From Rhizobium sp. SL86 (GTDB lineage: Bacteria; Pseudomonadota; Alphaproteobacteria; Rhizobiales; Rhizobiaceae): a DNA stretch of 64,000 nt. Each line of letters begins with the position of its first letter. Position 1 is the first letter of the stretch. This document shows positions 10,323-19,154 of the stretch, one piece after another. Under the pieces are notes generated by a model. It had not been told where the DNA came from. It was given only the letters and a program-made list of their open reading frames with translations, and did no database searches. Made by a program: the position numbers and the translations under genes. The stretch is from assembly GCF_026672545.1 (NCBI RefSeq), contig NZ_JAPPRJ010000002.1, positions 943,001 to 1,007,000 of the forward strand. The letters are read 5' to 3'.

Positions 10323-11096
10323 TCACCTGTTCTTGAAATCGGCGGGACGACGCTCGACGAAAGCCTTCATGCCTTCCGCCCGGTCTTCCAAGGCGAAGGT
10401 GGACTGGAACAGACGGCGCTCCAGCAGCAGGCCTTCGGCAAGCGTGGTCTCGAAGGCGCGGTTGACGGCTTCCTTGGCCATGGCGGCGACCGGTTGCGAC
10501 ATGCCGGCGATCACGGCGGCGACCTTCACCGCCTCCTCAACCAGATCGGCCGCAGGGAAAACGCGGCTGACGAGACCGCAGCGCTCGGCTTCCGACGCAT
10601 CCATCATGCGACCGGTCAACACCATGTCCATTGCCTTCGACTTGCCGACGAAACGGGTCAGCCGCTGCGAACCACCCATGCCCGGAATGGTGCCGAGCTT
10701 GATTTCCGGCTGGCCGAATTTGGCGGTGTCGCCGGCCAGGATGAAATCGCACATCATGGCGAGTTCGCAACCGCCGCCAAGCGCAAAACCGGCGACGGCT
10801 GCGATGATCGGCTTGCGGCGGCCGGTAAACAGCGACCATTCGGCAAACCGGTCCGCCACCGCCACGTCCTGGAAGGTCAGCGCCTGCATTTCCTTGATGT
10901 CGGCGCCGGCGGCAAAGGCCTTTTCCGAACCGGTCAGCACAAGGCAGCCGATCTCCGGATCGGCATCGGCCTCCGCCGTCACGGCAATCAGTTCGCGGGT
11001 GACCGTGGCATTCAGCGCATTCAGCGCTTCCGGCCGGTTGAGGCGGATCAGCAGGACGCGGTCGCGCCGTTCGGTCAAAATGGTCTCATAGCTCAT
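10323..11096 (-). CDS. Short-chain enoyl-CoA hydratase
   Basis: 257 residues, crotonase fold with both catalytic glutamates in place: Glu111 in [11 protein letters not shown] and Glu131 in [15 protein letters not shown], plus [11 protein letters not shown] as the oxyanion segment. It hydrates 2-enoyl-CoA thioesters; next to isobutyryl-CoA dehydrogenase and HSD10 it would serve methacrylyl-CoA (valine) and tiglyl-CoA (isoleucine). Having two intact glutamates, it is a true hydratase and differs from the liuC and HIBCH paralogues encoded downstream, so the run contains three crotonase-fold enzymes with separate jobs. An AGAGGAGATCCCC leader gives a good ribosome site. Confidence 0.9.
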   Translation of the reverse strand: MSYETILTERRDRVLLIRLNRPEALNALNATVTRELIAVTAEADADPEIGCLVLTGSEKAFAAGADIKEMQALTFQDVAVADRFAEWSLFTGRRKPIIAAVAGFALGGGCELAMMCDFILAGDTAKFGQPEIKLGTIPGMGGSQRLTRFVGKSKAMDMVLTGRMMDASEAERCGLVSRVFPAADLVEEAVKVAAVIAGMSQPVAAMAKEAVNRAFETTLAEGLLLERRLFQSTFALEDRAEGMKAFVERRPADFKNR

Positions 11097-11120
11097 GGGG
11101 ATCTCCTCTGCCGGCCTCGC

Positions 11121-12263
11121 TCACACCTCGGAGAGAACCGAGCGCGCGATGATGAGGCGCATGATTTCGTTCGTGCCTTCCAGGATCTGGTGGACGCGCA
11201 AGTCGCGGACGATCTTCTCCACGCCGTAATCCGCCAGATAGCCGTAACCACCGTGCAATTGCAGCGCGCGGTTCGCAACCTCGAAACCGGCATCCGTCAC
11301 ATGCTTTTTGGCCATGGCGCAAAGCCGCGTTGCCTCCGGCAGTTTTGCGTCGAGCGCGGCTGCCGCCCGCCACAGAAAGGTGCGCGACACCTCAAGCTCG
11401 GTCGCCATTTCGGCGATTGCGAACTGCAGGGCCTGGAACTCGTTGAGCTTCTGGCCGAAGGCCTTGCGTTCGGCGGTATAGGCAACTGCCTTGTCGAAGG
11501 CCGATTGTGCACCACCCAGCGAGCAGGCGGCAATCGAGGTGCGTCCGCCGTCGAGCGCCTCCATGGCGAGCTTGAAGCCAGCGCCCTCCGGCCCGAGCAT
11601 GGCATCCGCTTTCACCCGCACGCGGTCGAGCATCACGGTACGGGTCGGCTGGGCATTCCAGCCCATCTTCTTTTCGTTCGCCCCGAAAGTGAGGCCGTCT
11701 GCGCCCTTCTCGACCAGGAAGGCCGAGATGCCCTTGGGCCCCGGCCCGCCGCTGCGGACCATCACCACGTAGAGATCGGTGGCGCCGGCGCCGGAGATGA
11801 ACATCTTCTGGCCGGTCAGCAGATAGTCGTCGCCATCGCGTTCGGCACGCGTGGTGAGGGCCGCGGCATCCGAGCCGCAGGCGGGTTCGGTCAGGCAATA
11901 GGAGGCGAGGATCTCGCCGGCGCAAAGACGCGGCAGATAGCTTGTCTTCTGCGCTGCGCTGCCATGTTTATCGATCATGGTGGCGACCATGTTGTGGATC
12001 GACAGATAAGCGGAAATCGCCGCGCAGCCAGTTGCCAGCGCCTCATAGATCAGCACGGCCTCGACCCGACCAAGACCGGAGCCGCCATGCTCTTCCGAGA
12101 CCATGATGCCGCCGAGCCCAAGGGCCGCGGCGTTACGGATCACATCGACGGGGAAATGCCTTGCCTGGTCCCACTCCAGCGCCTGAGGTGCGATCTCGTC
12201 GCGGGCGAAATTTTCGGCCATCTCGCGGATGGCGGCCTGTTCTTCGGTCAGTGAAAAATCCAT
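11121..12263 (-). CDS. Isobutyryl-CoA dehydrogenase (ACAD8-like)
   Basis: 380 residues from the ATG at 12263; the frame extends to 12347 but there it overlaps the thiolase gene and has no family match. Motifs: CLTEPACGSDAAALTT, KMFISGAGATDLYVVM and the C-terminal ILEGTNEIMRLIIAR with the canonical catalytic glutamate at about residue 362, unlike liuA in the same cluster. The FSLTEEQ start and GGTRVHQILEGT-type ending resemble isobutyryl-CoA and short branched-chain acyl-CoA dehydrogenases. It would convert isobutyryl-CoA to methacrylyl-CoA in valine degradation, passing electrons to ETF. Four bases separate it from the thiolase gene. Confidence 0.85.
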   Translation of the reverse strand: MDFSLTEEQAAIREMAENFARDEIAPQALEWDQARHFPVDVIRNAAALGLGGIMVSEEHGGSGLGRVEAVLIYEALATGCAAISAYLSIHNMVATMIDKHGSAAQKTSYLPRLCAGEILASYCLTEPACGSDAAALTTRAERDGDDYLLTGQKMFISGAGATDLYVVMVRSGGPGPKGISAFLVEKGADGLTFGANEKKMGWNAQPTRTVMLDRVRVKADAMLGPEGAGFKLAMEALDGGRTSIAACSLGGAQSAFDKAVAYTAERKAFGQKLNEFQALQFAIAEMATELEVSRTFLWRAAAALDAKLPEATRLCAMAKKHVTDAGFEVANRALQLHGGYGYLADYGVEKIVRDLRVHQILEGTNEIMRLIIARSVLSEV

Positions 12264-12267
12264 GGGC

Positions 12268-13455
12268 TCAATCCATTGTCTCAAGCGCAAGTGCGGTCGC
12301 TTCGCCGCCGCCGATGCAGACACTTGCCACGCCGCGCCGGCCACCACGGGCCTTCAGCGCGGCCAGTAGCGTCACGAGGATGCGCGCACCAGACGCGCCG
12401 ATTGGGTGGCCGAGCGCGCAGGCGCCGCCGTTGACGTTGACCTTGTCGGCGGGCAGATCGAGATCGCGCATGGCGGCCATGGCCACCACCGCAAAGGCCT
12501 CGTTGATCTCGAACAGGTCCACCGTGCCCGCCGACCAGCCTGTCCGTTCGAAGAGTTTTGTCATGGCGCCGATGGGCGCGGTCGGGAAAAGCCGCGGTTC
12601 GTTGGCGTAACTGGCATGGCCGATGATGCGGGCGAGCGGCGAAAGCCCCCGCCGCTCCGCCTCGTCTGCGGTCATCAGGACAAGGGCCGCCGCGCCATCG
12701 CTAATCGAAGATGAATTGGCGGCCGTGACCGTGCCATCCGCACGAAAGGCCGGCTTCAGCTGCGGGATCTTGTCGGGCCGTGCATTGCCGGGTTGTTCGT
12801 CAATGGAAACAGTCGTGGCGCCGCCCTTGCCGGCAACAGGAACGGCGGCGATCTCGCCGGCGAACCGGCCTTCGCTAATGGCGGCCTTTGCGCGCGACAG
12901 AGACTGCAGCGCATAGGCATCCTGCGCCTCGCGGGTGAACTGATAGTCCTCGGCGCAATCCTCCGCAAACGTGCCCATCAGCCGGCCACGGTCATAGGCA
13001 TCCTCCAGACCGTCCAGGAACATGTGGTCGATCACCCGGCCATGGCCCATGCGATAGCCACCGCGTGCTCGGTCGAGCAGGTACGGCGCATTCGACATGC
13101 TCTCCATGCCACCGGCGACCATCACATCCGCCTGACCGGCGAGGATCGCATCATGCGCCATCATCACCGTCTTCATGCCGGAACCGCACATCTTGTTGAC
13201 GGTGGAGGCGGGTGTGGAAACCGGCAGGCCCGCACCGAGCGCTGCCTGACGCGCCGGCGCCTGGCCCTGACCGGCCGGCAGAACGCAGCCCATCAGGACC
13301 TCGTCGACGCCGGAAGTCTCGAGCCCAGCCCGTTCCAACGCCGCTGAGATCGCGACCGCGCCGAGTTCCGCCGCCGTCTTGGTGCCCAAAGCGCCCTGAA
13401 ACCCGCCCATCGGCGTTCTTGCCGCACCGACAATGACCACGTCATGCCGCATCAT
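12268..13455 (-). CDS. Acetyl-CoA acetyltransferase (thiolase)
   Basis: 395 residues with the full thiolase active site: Cys90 in NKMCGSGMK, His350 in GHPIGASGAR and Cys380 in CIGGGEA. It begins with a pair of ATG codons (13455 and 13452) behind AGGAGGAG. The enzyme cleaves acetoacetyl-CoA or 2-methylacetoacetyl-CoA, or condenses acetyl-CoA; in this cluster thiolysis of the isoleucine intermediate and of acetoacetyl-CoA from leucine is most likely. A 126 bp gap separates it from the PaaK-like ligase gene upstream, so a promoter for the degradation half of the run may lie there (13456-13581); I see no clear -35/-10 box in it. Confidence 0.92.
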   Translation of the reverse strand: MMRHDVVIVGAARTPMGGFQGALGTKTAAELGAVAISAALERAGLETSGVDEVLMGCVLPAGQGQAPARQAALGAGLPVSTPASTVNKMCGSGMKTVMMAHDAILAGQADVMVAGGMESMSNAPYLLDRARGGYRMGHGRVIDHMFLDGLEDAYDRGRLMGTFAEDCAEDYQFTREAQDAYALQSLSRAKAAISEGRFAGEIAAVPVAGKGGATTVSIDEQPGNARPDKIPQLKPAFRADGTVTAANSSSISDGAAALVLMTADEAERRGLSPLARIIGHASYANEPRLFPTAPIGAMTKLFERTGWSAGTVDLFEINEAFAVVAMAAMRDLDLPADKVNVNGGACALGHPIGASGARILVTLLAALKARGGRRGVASVCIGGGEATALALETMD

Positions 13456-13581
13456 CTTCTCCTCCTGCCATGAGGGCCGCAGCCCCCATGCCTCATCTCC
13501 CGATGACAGATCTAAGCCTCTCTGCGCGAGGCGAACAGGGGGGCGACGCTTCGCCGCTCCCTTATCCGACGAAAGCCGGGC

Positions 13582-14751
13582 TCAATCATAGCTGCGGCGA
13601 TCCTCAATCACCTTGCCGTCGTTCGGCAAGGCACCCGGCGGCAGAAGCTCCACCTGACCGCGCATCTTGAGGGTCGCCACGATGCTTTGTTCGTAGAGCG
13701 CCGGGTTCGTCGCGCGCGTCTCGATCTGCACCGTCATGACGTCCATCTCGCCCTCGCGGCTCGCCACCACCCGGGCTCGGGCGATCTCATCGTGGCGGGC
13801 AACCAGTTGCGCCACCTGTTCAGGACGTACGAACATGCCCTTGATCTTCGTTGTCTGGTCGGCGCGGCCCATCCAGCCCTTGATCCGGCGGTTGGTGCGC
13901 CCGCAGGGGCTTGATCCGGGCAGGATGGCCGAGAGATCGCCGGTGGCGAAGCGCACCAGCGGATAATCAGGGTTGAGCGAGGTGACGACCACCTCGCCCA
14001 CCTCGCCATCCGGCACGGGGCGGTCGGAACCGGGCCGCACAATCTCGACGATGACGCCCTCATCCAGGATAAGCCCTTCCATGGCCGGCGATTCATAGGC
14101 GATATTGCCGAGATCCGCCGTTGCGTAGACCTGCAGGCAGTGGATGCCGCGCTCAGCGTAATATTGCCTGAGGCTCGGGAAAAGCGCACCCCCGGAGACC
14201 GCCGCCCGGCGGATCTTCAGCTGTTCGCCCATATCCTCCGCCTTTTCTAGGATCACCTTCAGGTAATCCGGCGTGCCCGCATAGACCGTGGTGCCGATAT
14301 CGGCGGCGGCGCGCACTTGCAGTTCCGTCTGGCCGGTGCCAGCCGGCAGAATAGCCGCGCCAACGGCCCGCGCGCCGTTTTCGAAGATCATGCCGGCCGG
14401 GGTGAGGTGATAACCGAAGCAGTTGTGGACGATATCACCGGGACCGACGCCGAGCGCATGCAGGAAGCGGCCCATGCGCCACCAGTCATGGCTCACGCCG
14501 CCCGGCTCATAGATTGGCCCTGGCGACTGGAAATAATGAACAATGTTGCCCACCGGCAGGTTGCCGAACGGCGGCTTGACCTTCTGACGTTCGGAAATAT
14601 CCGCCTTACGCAGAACCGGCAGGTTGGAGAGTTCCGACAGCACTTCCAGCGGCGCCTGCCCATGCCGGGCCAAAAGGCTGTTGAGCGCTTTCAACTGGTC
14701 GGCTTCGCGCTCGTCCTGCGAACGGGTTTCGAGGTGATCGAAATGGCTCAT
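13582..14751 (-). CDS. Phenylacetate-CoA ligase-like (PaaK-type) AMP-forming enzyme
   Basis: 389 residues from the ATG at 14751 with an AAGGACA leader; the frame continues to 14790 but overlaps livF. Layout follows PaaK-type AMP-forming ligases: YFQSPGPIYEPGG in the place of the phosphate loop, YATADLGNIAYES adenylate-binding segment, VRFATGDLSAI, and the C-terminal lid TTKIKGMFVRPEQV. The family activates aryl or alkyl carboxylates to CoA thioesters. The phosphate loop is glycine-poor (no SSGTTG form), so catalytic competence is not certain. It sits between the transporter genes and the degradation genes, suggesting it activates the imported acid. The substrate cannot be named from sequence. 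Confidence 0.75.
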   Translation of the reverse strand: MSHFDHLETRSQDEREADQLKALNSLLARHGQAPLEVLSELSNLPVLRKADISERQKVKPPFGNLPVGNIVHYFQSPGPIYEPGGVSHDWWRMGRFLHALGVGPGDIVHNCFGYHLTPAGMIFENGARAVGAAILPAGTGQTELQVRAAADIGTTVYAGTPDYLKVILEKAEDMGEQLKIRRAAVSGGALFPSLRQYYAERGIHCLQVYATADLGNIAYESPAMEGLILDEGVIVEIVRPGSDRPVPDGEVGEVVVTSLNPDYPLVRFATGDLSAILPGSSPCGRTNRRIKGWMGRADQTTKIKGMFVRPEQVAQLVARHDEIARARVVASREGEMDVMTVQIETRATNPALYEQSIVATLKMRGQVELLPPGALPNDGKVIEDRRSYD

Positions 14752-14777
14752 GGTCGATGTCCTTGCCTCTGCCGCGC

Positions 14778-15602
14778 TCATGCCAGCCACCGTTTGCGGC
14801 GACGATAACTTCGGACATCACGGAAGCTGTTGCGCCCCTTGTCCGACATGCCGAGATAAAATTCCTTGACGTCCGGGTTCTCGCGCAGGTCCTTGGCCGG
14901 TCCGTCCATCACCACACGCCCGCTTTCCAGGATGTAGCCGTAATGGGCGTAGCGGAGCGCGACATTGGTGTTCTGCTCGGCGAGAAGGAAGGTCACCCCC
15001 TCCCCTTCATTGACCGCCTTGACGATCTCGAAGATCTGCTCGACCAGTTGCGGGGCAAGCCCCATGCTGGGTTCGTCGAGCAGGATGGTTTCCGGCCGGC
15101 TCATCAAAGCCCGGCCGATCGCGGTCATCTGCTGCTCACCGCCGGAGGTATACCCGGCCTGCGATTTGCGCCGCTCCTTCAGCCGCGGGAAATAGGTGTA
15201 GACCATGTCGAGGTCGCGCCGGATCTCGGCGCTGCTGCTGCGGCGCGTATAGGCGCCGGTCATCAGGTTCTCCTCGACTGTCAAATGCTCGAAGCAGTGG
15301 CGCCCTTCCATGACCTGGATGACGCCGCGGCTGACGAGATCGGCCGGCGACAGGTCCTGCACGCGGTCGCCGCGATAGACGATCGAGCCCTTGGTCACCT
15401 CGCCGCGTTCGGATTTCAGGAGATTGGAGATCGCCTTCAGCGTCGTCGTCTTGCCGGCGCCATTGCCGCCGAGCAGCGCCGTGATGCCGCGCTTGGGCAC
15501 GGACAGGCTGACGCCCTTCAGCACGAGGATGACGTGGTTGTAGATCACCTCGATATTGTTGACCTCCAGAAGCGTCTGGTCGGTGGTTGTGGCATTCAGC
15601 AT
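14778..15602 (-). CDS. livF: Branched-chain amino acid-type ABC transporter ATPase (LivF)
   Basis: 274 residues. Walker A GGNGAGKTT, the LivF-type GRHCFEHLTVEENL stretch, signature YTSGGEQQM (where canonical LSGGQ reads TSGGE) and Walker B ILLDEPSMGLAP are visible. A basic C-terminal tail of about 25 residues (SYRRRKRW) extends past the usual LivF end. It energises the LivHM permease with LivG (19155-19982). It is separated from the other liv genes by the binding-protein gene, an arrangement seen in clusters where the transporter serves an organic acid. The hairpin at 15631-15660 lies in the gap upstream. Confidence 0.9.
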   Translation of the reverse strand: MLNATTTDQTLLEVNNIEVIYNHVILVLKGVSLSVPKRGITALLGGNGAGKTTTLKAISNLLKSERGEVTKGSIVYRGDRVQDLSPADLVSRGVIQVMEGRHCFEHLTVEENLMTGAYTRRSSSAEIRRDLDMVYTYFPRLKERRKSQAGYTSGGEQQMTAIGRALMSRPETILLDEPSMGLAPQLVEQIFEIVKAVNEGEGVTFLLAEQNTNVALRYAHYGYILESGRVVMDGPAKDLRENPDVKEFYLGMSDKGRNSFRDVRSYRRRKRWLA

Positions 15603-15630
15603 GGGTATCGTCCCGGCGAGAGGTTTTTGG

Positions 15631-15660
15631 GGCTGCCCCGGCGGATCATCCGGGGCAGCC
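15631..15660 (-). other. Hairpin between binding-protein gene and livF
   Basis: GGCTGCCCCGG (15631-15641) pairs perfectly over 11 bp with CCGGGGCAGCC (15650-15660) around an 8-base loop. On the transcribed minus strand it is followed by A residues, not a U run, so it is not a standard terminator. It may stabilise the 3' end of the binding-protein message and lower livF expression relative to it. Confidence 0.6.
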
Positions 15661-15677
15661 GAAGGCTCATGTGCGGC

Positions 15678-16964
15678 TTACTTGCAGCGTTCGGCGATGT
15701 TATTTTCCTTCGCGTAAGCCGCGGAATCCTCCATGATCAGCGGCGTCAGCACGTCGTCATCCGGCGCGATGAAATCGGTGACGAGGCTCCATTTCTTCGC
15801 CTTGGCATCCCATTGTTGGATCAGGGCCGCACCCGGTCCGCCGTGATCGGCGCAGGTGGCCTTGAAGGGCTGGCCGAATTTCGGCAGGCCAAGCTCGGCC
15901 ATGCGCGCCTCGGTGATTTCCAGCTGTTCGAAACCGTTGCGCAGATCGGCCGCGGTAATCGCCGCCTTGCCGGAGATCGCCTGTGCCTTGCGGATCGCTT
16001 CAGAGATCACCAGCGCCGCATACATGCCGCGCGAATAGAGAACCGAACCGACCTGATCGCCAGCACCGCTCGCCTTGCCGGCGTCGATCACGTATTTCTT
16101 GATGTCCTGGTAGACGGGGTAGTCCATGCCCGTGCCGTGCATGGCGAGCGACTTGTAGCCATCTGCGCCCATCCCGGCCGGTAGAACGTCGTTTTCCGAA
16201 CCCGACCACCAGACACCGATGAAGTTCTTCATCGGATAGTTGATGTTGGCCGCCTCCTGGATGGCCACGGCATTCATCACGCCCCAGCCCCACATCACCA
16301 CGTAATCCGGTTTTTCGCGACGGATCTGCAGCCACTGGCTCTTCTGCTCCTGACCCGGATGATCAACCGGCACCTGTACGAGGGTAAAGCCGTGTTTCTT
16401 TGAGAGTTCCGTCAGGGTGCGGATCGGCTCCTTGCCATAGGCCGAGTTGTGGTAGACGAGCGCGATCTTCTTGCCCTTCAGGTCACCCTTGTTCTCGTTG
16501 AGCAGGTAACGGATGGCGACGCTCGCTGCGTCCCAGTAGTTGGAAGGATAGTTGAACACCCATTCGAAGACCTTGCCATTGGCGGCCGAGGTACGGCCAT
16601 AACCCGGCGTGTAGAGCGGGATGCCGTCGGCTGCGGTCTTCGGGATCAGCTGATAGGTGATGCCGGTCGACAGCGGGTTATAGACGAGCGCGCCGCCGCC
16701 CTTGGTCGCCTCATAGCATTCGACGCCCTTTTCGGTGTTATAGGCCGTTTCGCATTCGCGGATCACAACCTTTTCCCCGCCAATGCCGCCATCGCGCTGG
16801 TTGAGCAGGGTGAAATAGTCGTTGAAGCCATCGGCATAAGGAATGCCGCCGGGCGCATAGGGCCCCGTGCGGTAGGACAGGTTGGGGACAATCAGATCCG
16901 CGGAAGCCGGCATGCTGGTCATCAGCATGGTGGCGGCCGCCAGGGCTGCAAGCGCTTTCTTCAT
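15678..16964 (-). CDS. ABC transporter substrate-binding protein (Liv/Leu-type)
   Basis: 428 residues with an N-terminal signal peptide (basic MKK, hydrophobic stretch, probable cleavage after PASA near residue 22) and a strong GGGAGGAAA ribosome site. The periplasmic-binding fold type I is recognisable from GGIGGEKVVIRECETAYNTEKGVECYE and GKKIALVYHNSAYGKEP. This branch accompanies acyl-CoA ligases in alphaproteobacterial clusters and is longer than LivK (about 370). It delivers the ligand to LivHM; given the flanking acyl-CoA synthetases, the ligand may be a carboxylic acid rather than a free amino acid, but this is inference. Confidence 0.88.
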   Translation of the reverse strand: MKKALAALAAATMLMTSMPASADLIVPNLSYRTGPYAPGGIPYADGFNDYFTLLNQRDGGIGGEKVVIRECETAYNTEKGVECYEATKGGGALVYNPLSTGITYQLIPKTAADGIPLYTPGYGRTSAANGKVFEWVFNYPSNYWDAASVAIRYLLNENKGDLKGKKIALVYHNSAYGKEPIRTLTELSKKHGFTLVQVPVDHPGQEQKSQWLQIRREKPDYVVMWGWGVMNAVAIQEAANINYPMKNFIGVWWSGSENDVLPAGMGADGYKSLAMHGTGMDYPVYQDIKKYVIDAGKASGAGDQVGSVLYSRGMYAALVISEAIRKAQAISGKAAITAADLRNGFEQLEITEARMAELGLPKFGQPFKATCADHGGPGAALIQQWDAKAKKWSLVTDFIAPDDDVLTPLIMEDSAAYAKENNIAERCK

Positions 16965-17044
16965 CTCATTTCCTCCCAGACAAAGATGAATTCACATTCC
17001 GATCCGCGACTGTTCGAGCCGCGGCATTCACTTCCGGCCTCCGC

Positions 17045-18121
17045 TCAATGCGGGAATGGCCACAGGCGCAGTTTCTCCTTCGCCACCCGCCAGAGCTGGT
17101 TCAGCCCATGCGGCTCGACGATCAGGAAAAAGATGATGAGGCCGCCGACGATCATCAGTTCGATATGGGCGGCAAGATCGGTCGCCCAGCCGAACTGGCC
17201 GACCAGGATGTTCTTCAGGAGCACCGGCAGGAGAACCAGGAAGGCCGCACCGGCAAAGCTGCCAAAGATCGAGCCGAGACCGCCGATGATGATCATGAAC
17301 AGCACGAGGAAGCTCTTCTGAATGCCGAAGGCCTCGCCCACTTCCACCGCGCCGAGATAAACCGAGAAGAACAGCGCGCCGGCAATGCCGATATAGAAGG
17401 ACGAGACGGCGAAGGCCGAGAGTTTCGCCGTGAGCGGATTCACCCCGATGATCTCGGCGGCGATGTCCATGTCGCGGATCGCCATCCAGCGGCGGCCGAC
17501 GGAACCACGCGTCAGGTTGCGGGCAAGCCAGGCGAGCGCAAAGAGGATGATCAGGCAGAAGAGGTATTTGGCCCAGGCCGGGGTTCCTGCCCCCGTGACC
17601 GCGATGCCGAACATCATACGTTCCGGTGCGGTGATCTGGCCCGAGGCCGAGTAGTTGTAGAACCACGGCACCTTGTTGAACAGCCAGACGAGGAAGAACT
17701 GTGCGGCGAGCGTCGCAACCGCCAGATAAAAGCCCTTGATCCGGAGGCTCGGCAGGCCGAACAACACGCCGACACCGGCGGTGATGAAACCGGCGAGAGC
17801 CACATGGATGACGAAGGGCACGTCCGGCATGGCCGTCATCAGCTTGTAGCAGGCATAGGCACCGACCGCCATAAAACCGCCCGTGCCGAGACTGACCTGG
17901 CCGCAGTAACCGGTCAGGATGTTGAGCCCGATCGCCGCGATCGCATAGATGAGGAACGGCACGAAGACCGCGTTTGCCCAGTAATCATTGATCAGGAAGG
18001 GCACCACGCCGAAGGCAATCGCCACCACGATGTAATAGCGGATGCGGTCGAACTTGATCGGAAAGGTCTGGCTGTCGGCCACATAGCTTGTCTTGAAATC
18101 ACCGGCCTCACGGTACAGCAT
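17045..18121 (-). CDS. livM: Branched-chain amino acid-type ABC transporter permease (LivM)
   Basis: 358 residues, multi-spanning inner-membrane protein of the LivM family. It shows GLNILTGYCGQVSLGTGGFMAVGAYA in the first half and the conserved RRWMAIRDMDIAAEIIGVN cytoplasmic loop that contacts the ATPases, followed by GGLGSIFGSFAGAAFLVLLP. About 9-10 hydrophobic segments are visible. It pairs with LivH, whose gene ends 4 bp upstream. A 30-residue soluble N-terminal extension (ETFPIKFDR region) precedes the first membrane segment, as is common in this branch. Confidence 0.92.
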   Translation of the reverse strand: MLYREAGDFKTSYVADSQTFPIKFDRIRYYIVVAIAFGVVPFLINDYWANAVFVPFLIYAIAAIGLNILTGYCGQVSLGTGGFMAVGAYACYKLMTAMPDVPFVIHVALAGFITAGVGVLFGLPSLRIKGFYLAVATLAAQFFLVWLFNKVPWFYNYSASGQITAPERMMFGIAVTGAGTPAWAKYLFCLIILFALAWLARNLTRGSVGRRWMAIRDMDIAAEIIGVNPLTAKLSAFAVSSFYIGIAGALFFSVYLGAVEVGEAFGIQKSFLVLFMIIIGGLGSIFGSFAGAAFLVLLPVLLKNILVGQFGWATDLAAHIELMIVGGLIIFFLIVEPHGLNQLWRVAKEKLRLWPFPH

Positions 18122-18125
18122 GATC

Positions 18126-19112
18126 TCACACCCTTTCGATGATGCGTTCGCCGAACAGGCCCTGCGGCCGGAAGACGAGGAAGACGAGCGCCAACACGTA
18201 GGCGAACCAGTTTTCGGTGGCGCCGCCGACCAGCGGGCCGATCAGGAATTCGAAGAGCTTTTCGCCCATGCCGATGATCAGGCCGCCAACGATGGCGCCG
18301 GGAATCGAGGTGAAACCGCCGAGCATCAGGACCGGAAGGGCTTTCAGCGCGATCAGCGACAGGCTGAACTGCACGCCGGATTTCGAGCCCCACATGATGC
18401 CGGCGACCAGCGCCACGATGCCGGCAATCGACCAGACGAGCACCCAGATGAAGCGCAACGAGATGCCGACCGAAAGTGCCGCCTGGTGATCGTCCGCCAC
18501 GGCGCGCAGCGCGCGGCCCTGCTTGGAATATTGCGAGAAGAGGGTCAGCGCCGCCACCAGCAGGGCAGCGACGATGGCCGCCACGATATCCAGACGGTCG
18601 ATGAAGAAGCCATAACCGAACCAGTCGCTGGTCAGGCTCTCGATCGTCTCGTCAATGCCCTTGGGAAGCCCGACATCGAGCGATTTCAGGTCGGAACCCC
18701 ACATCACGTCGCCAAAACCTTCGAGAAAATAGGCAAGCCCGATGGTGGCCATGAACAGGATGATCGGCTCCTGGTTGACGAGGTGCTTCAGGATGTAGCG
18801 TTCCACCAGAACTGCGAGCAGCGTCATGATTGCCGCGGTGATCAGGATCGCGACCAGGGCCGGCACCTTGAAGCCGAAGGTGTGGAAGCTGGTCCCGAAG
18901 ATCGCGTTGATCAGGTGGGCGAAGGGCACCTGGCCTTCCATGATGCCGACCAGCGTCAGCGCGGCAAACAGCGCCAGCACCCCTTGCGCATAGTTGAAGA
19001 TGCCGCTCGCCTTGAAGATCAGCACAAAGCCGAGCGCGACGAGCGCATACATAATGCCTGCCATCAGGCCGTTCAGCATCACCTCGAGGGCGTAAAAGAC
19101 AGTCTCCGGCAT
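18126..19112 (-). CDS. livH: Branched-chain amino acid-type ABC transporter permease (LivH)
   Basis: 328 residues with LivH features: LNGLMAGIMYALVALGFVLIFKASGIFNYAQG at the N-terminus (family hallmark, shown here only in part by GFVLIFKASGIFN), the SKQGRALRAVADDHQAA cytoplasmic loop and GGFTSIPGAIVGGLIIG near the end. It forms the membrane channel with LivM. The gene follows livG by 42 bp and precedes livM by 4 bp. Compared with LivH of amino-acid systems it is about 20-30 residues longer, as in the organic-acid-associated branch. Confidence 0.9.
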   Translation of the reverse strand: MPETVFYALEVMLNGLMAGIMYALVALGFVLIFKASGIFNYAQGVLALFAALTLVGIMEGQVPFAHLINAIFGTSFHTFGFKVPALVAILITAAIMTLLAVLVERYILKHLVNQEPIILFMATIGLAYFLEGFGDVMWGSDLKSLDVGLPKGIDETIESLTSDWFGYGFFIDRLDIVAAIVAALLVAALTLFSQYSKQGRALRAVADDHQAALSVGISLRFIWVLVWSIAGIVALVAGIMWGSKSGVQFSLSLIALKALPVLMLGGFTSIPGAIVGGLIIGMGEKLFEFLIGPLVGGATENWFAYVLALVFLVFRPQGLFGERIIERV

Positions 19113-19154
19113 CAGAAAGCCCTCCCTGTCGTGCTCACATGGCCATACCGATGA

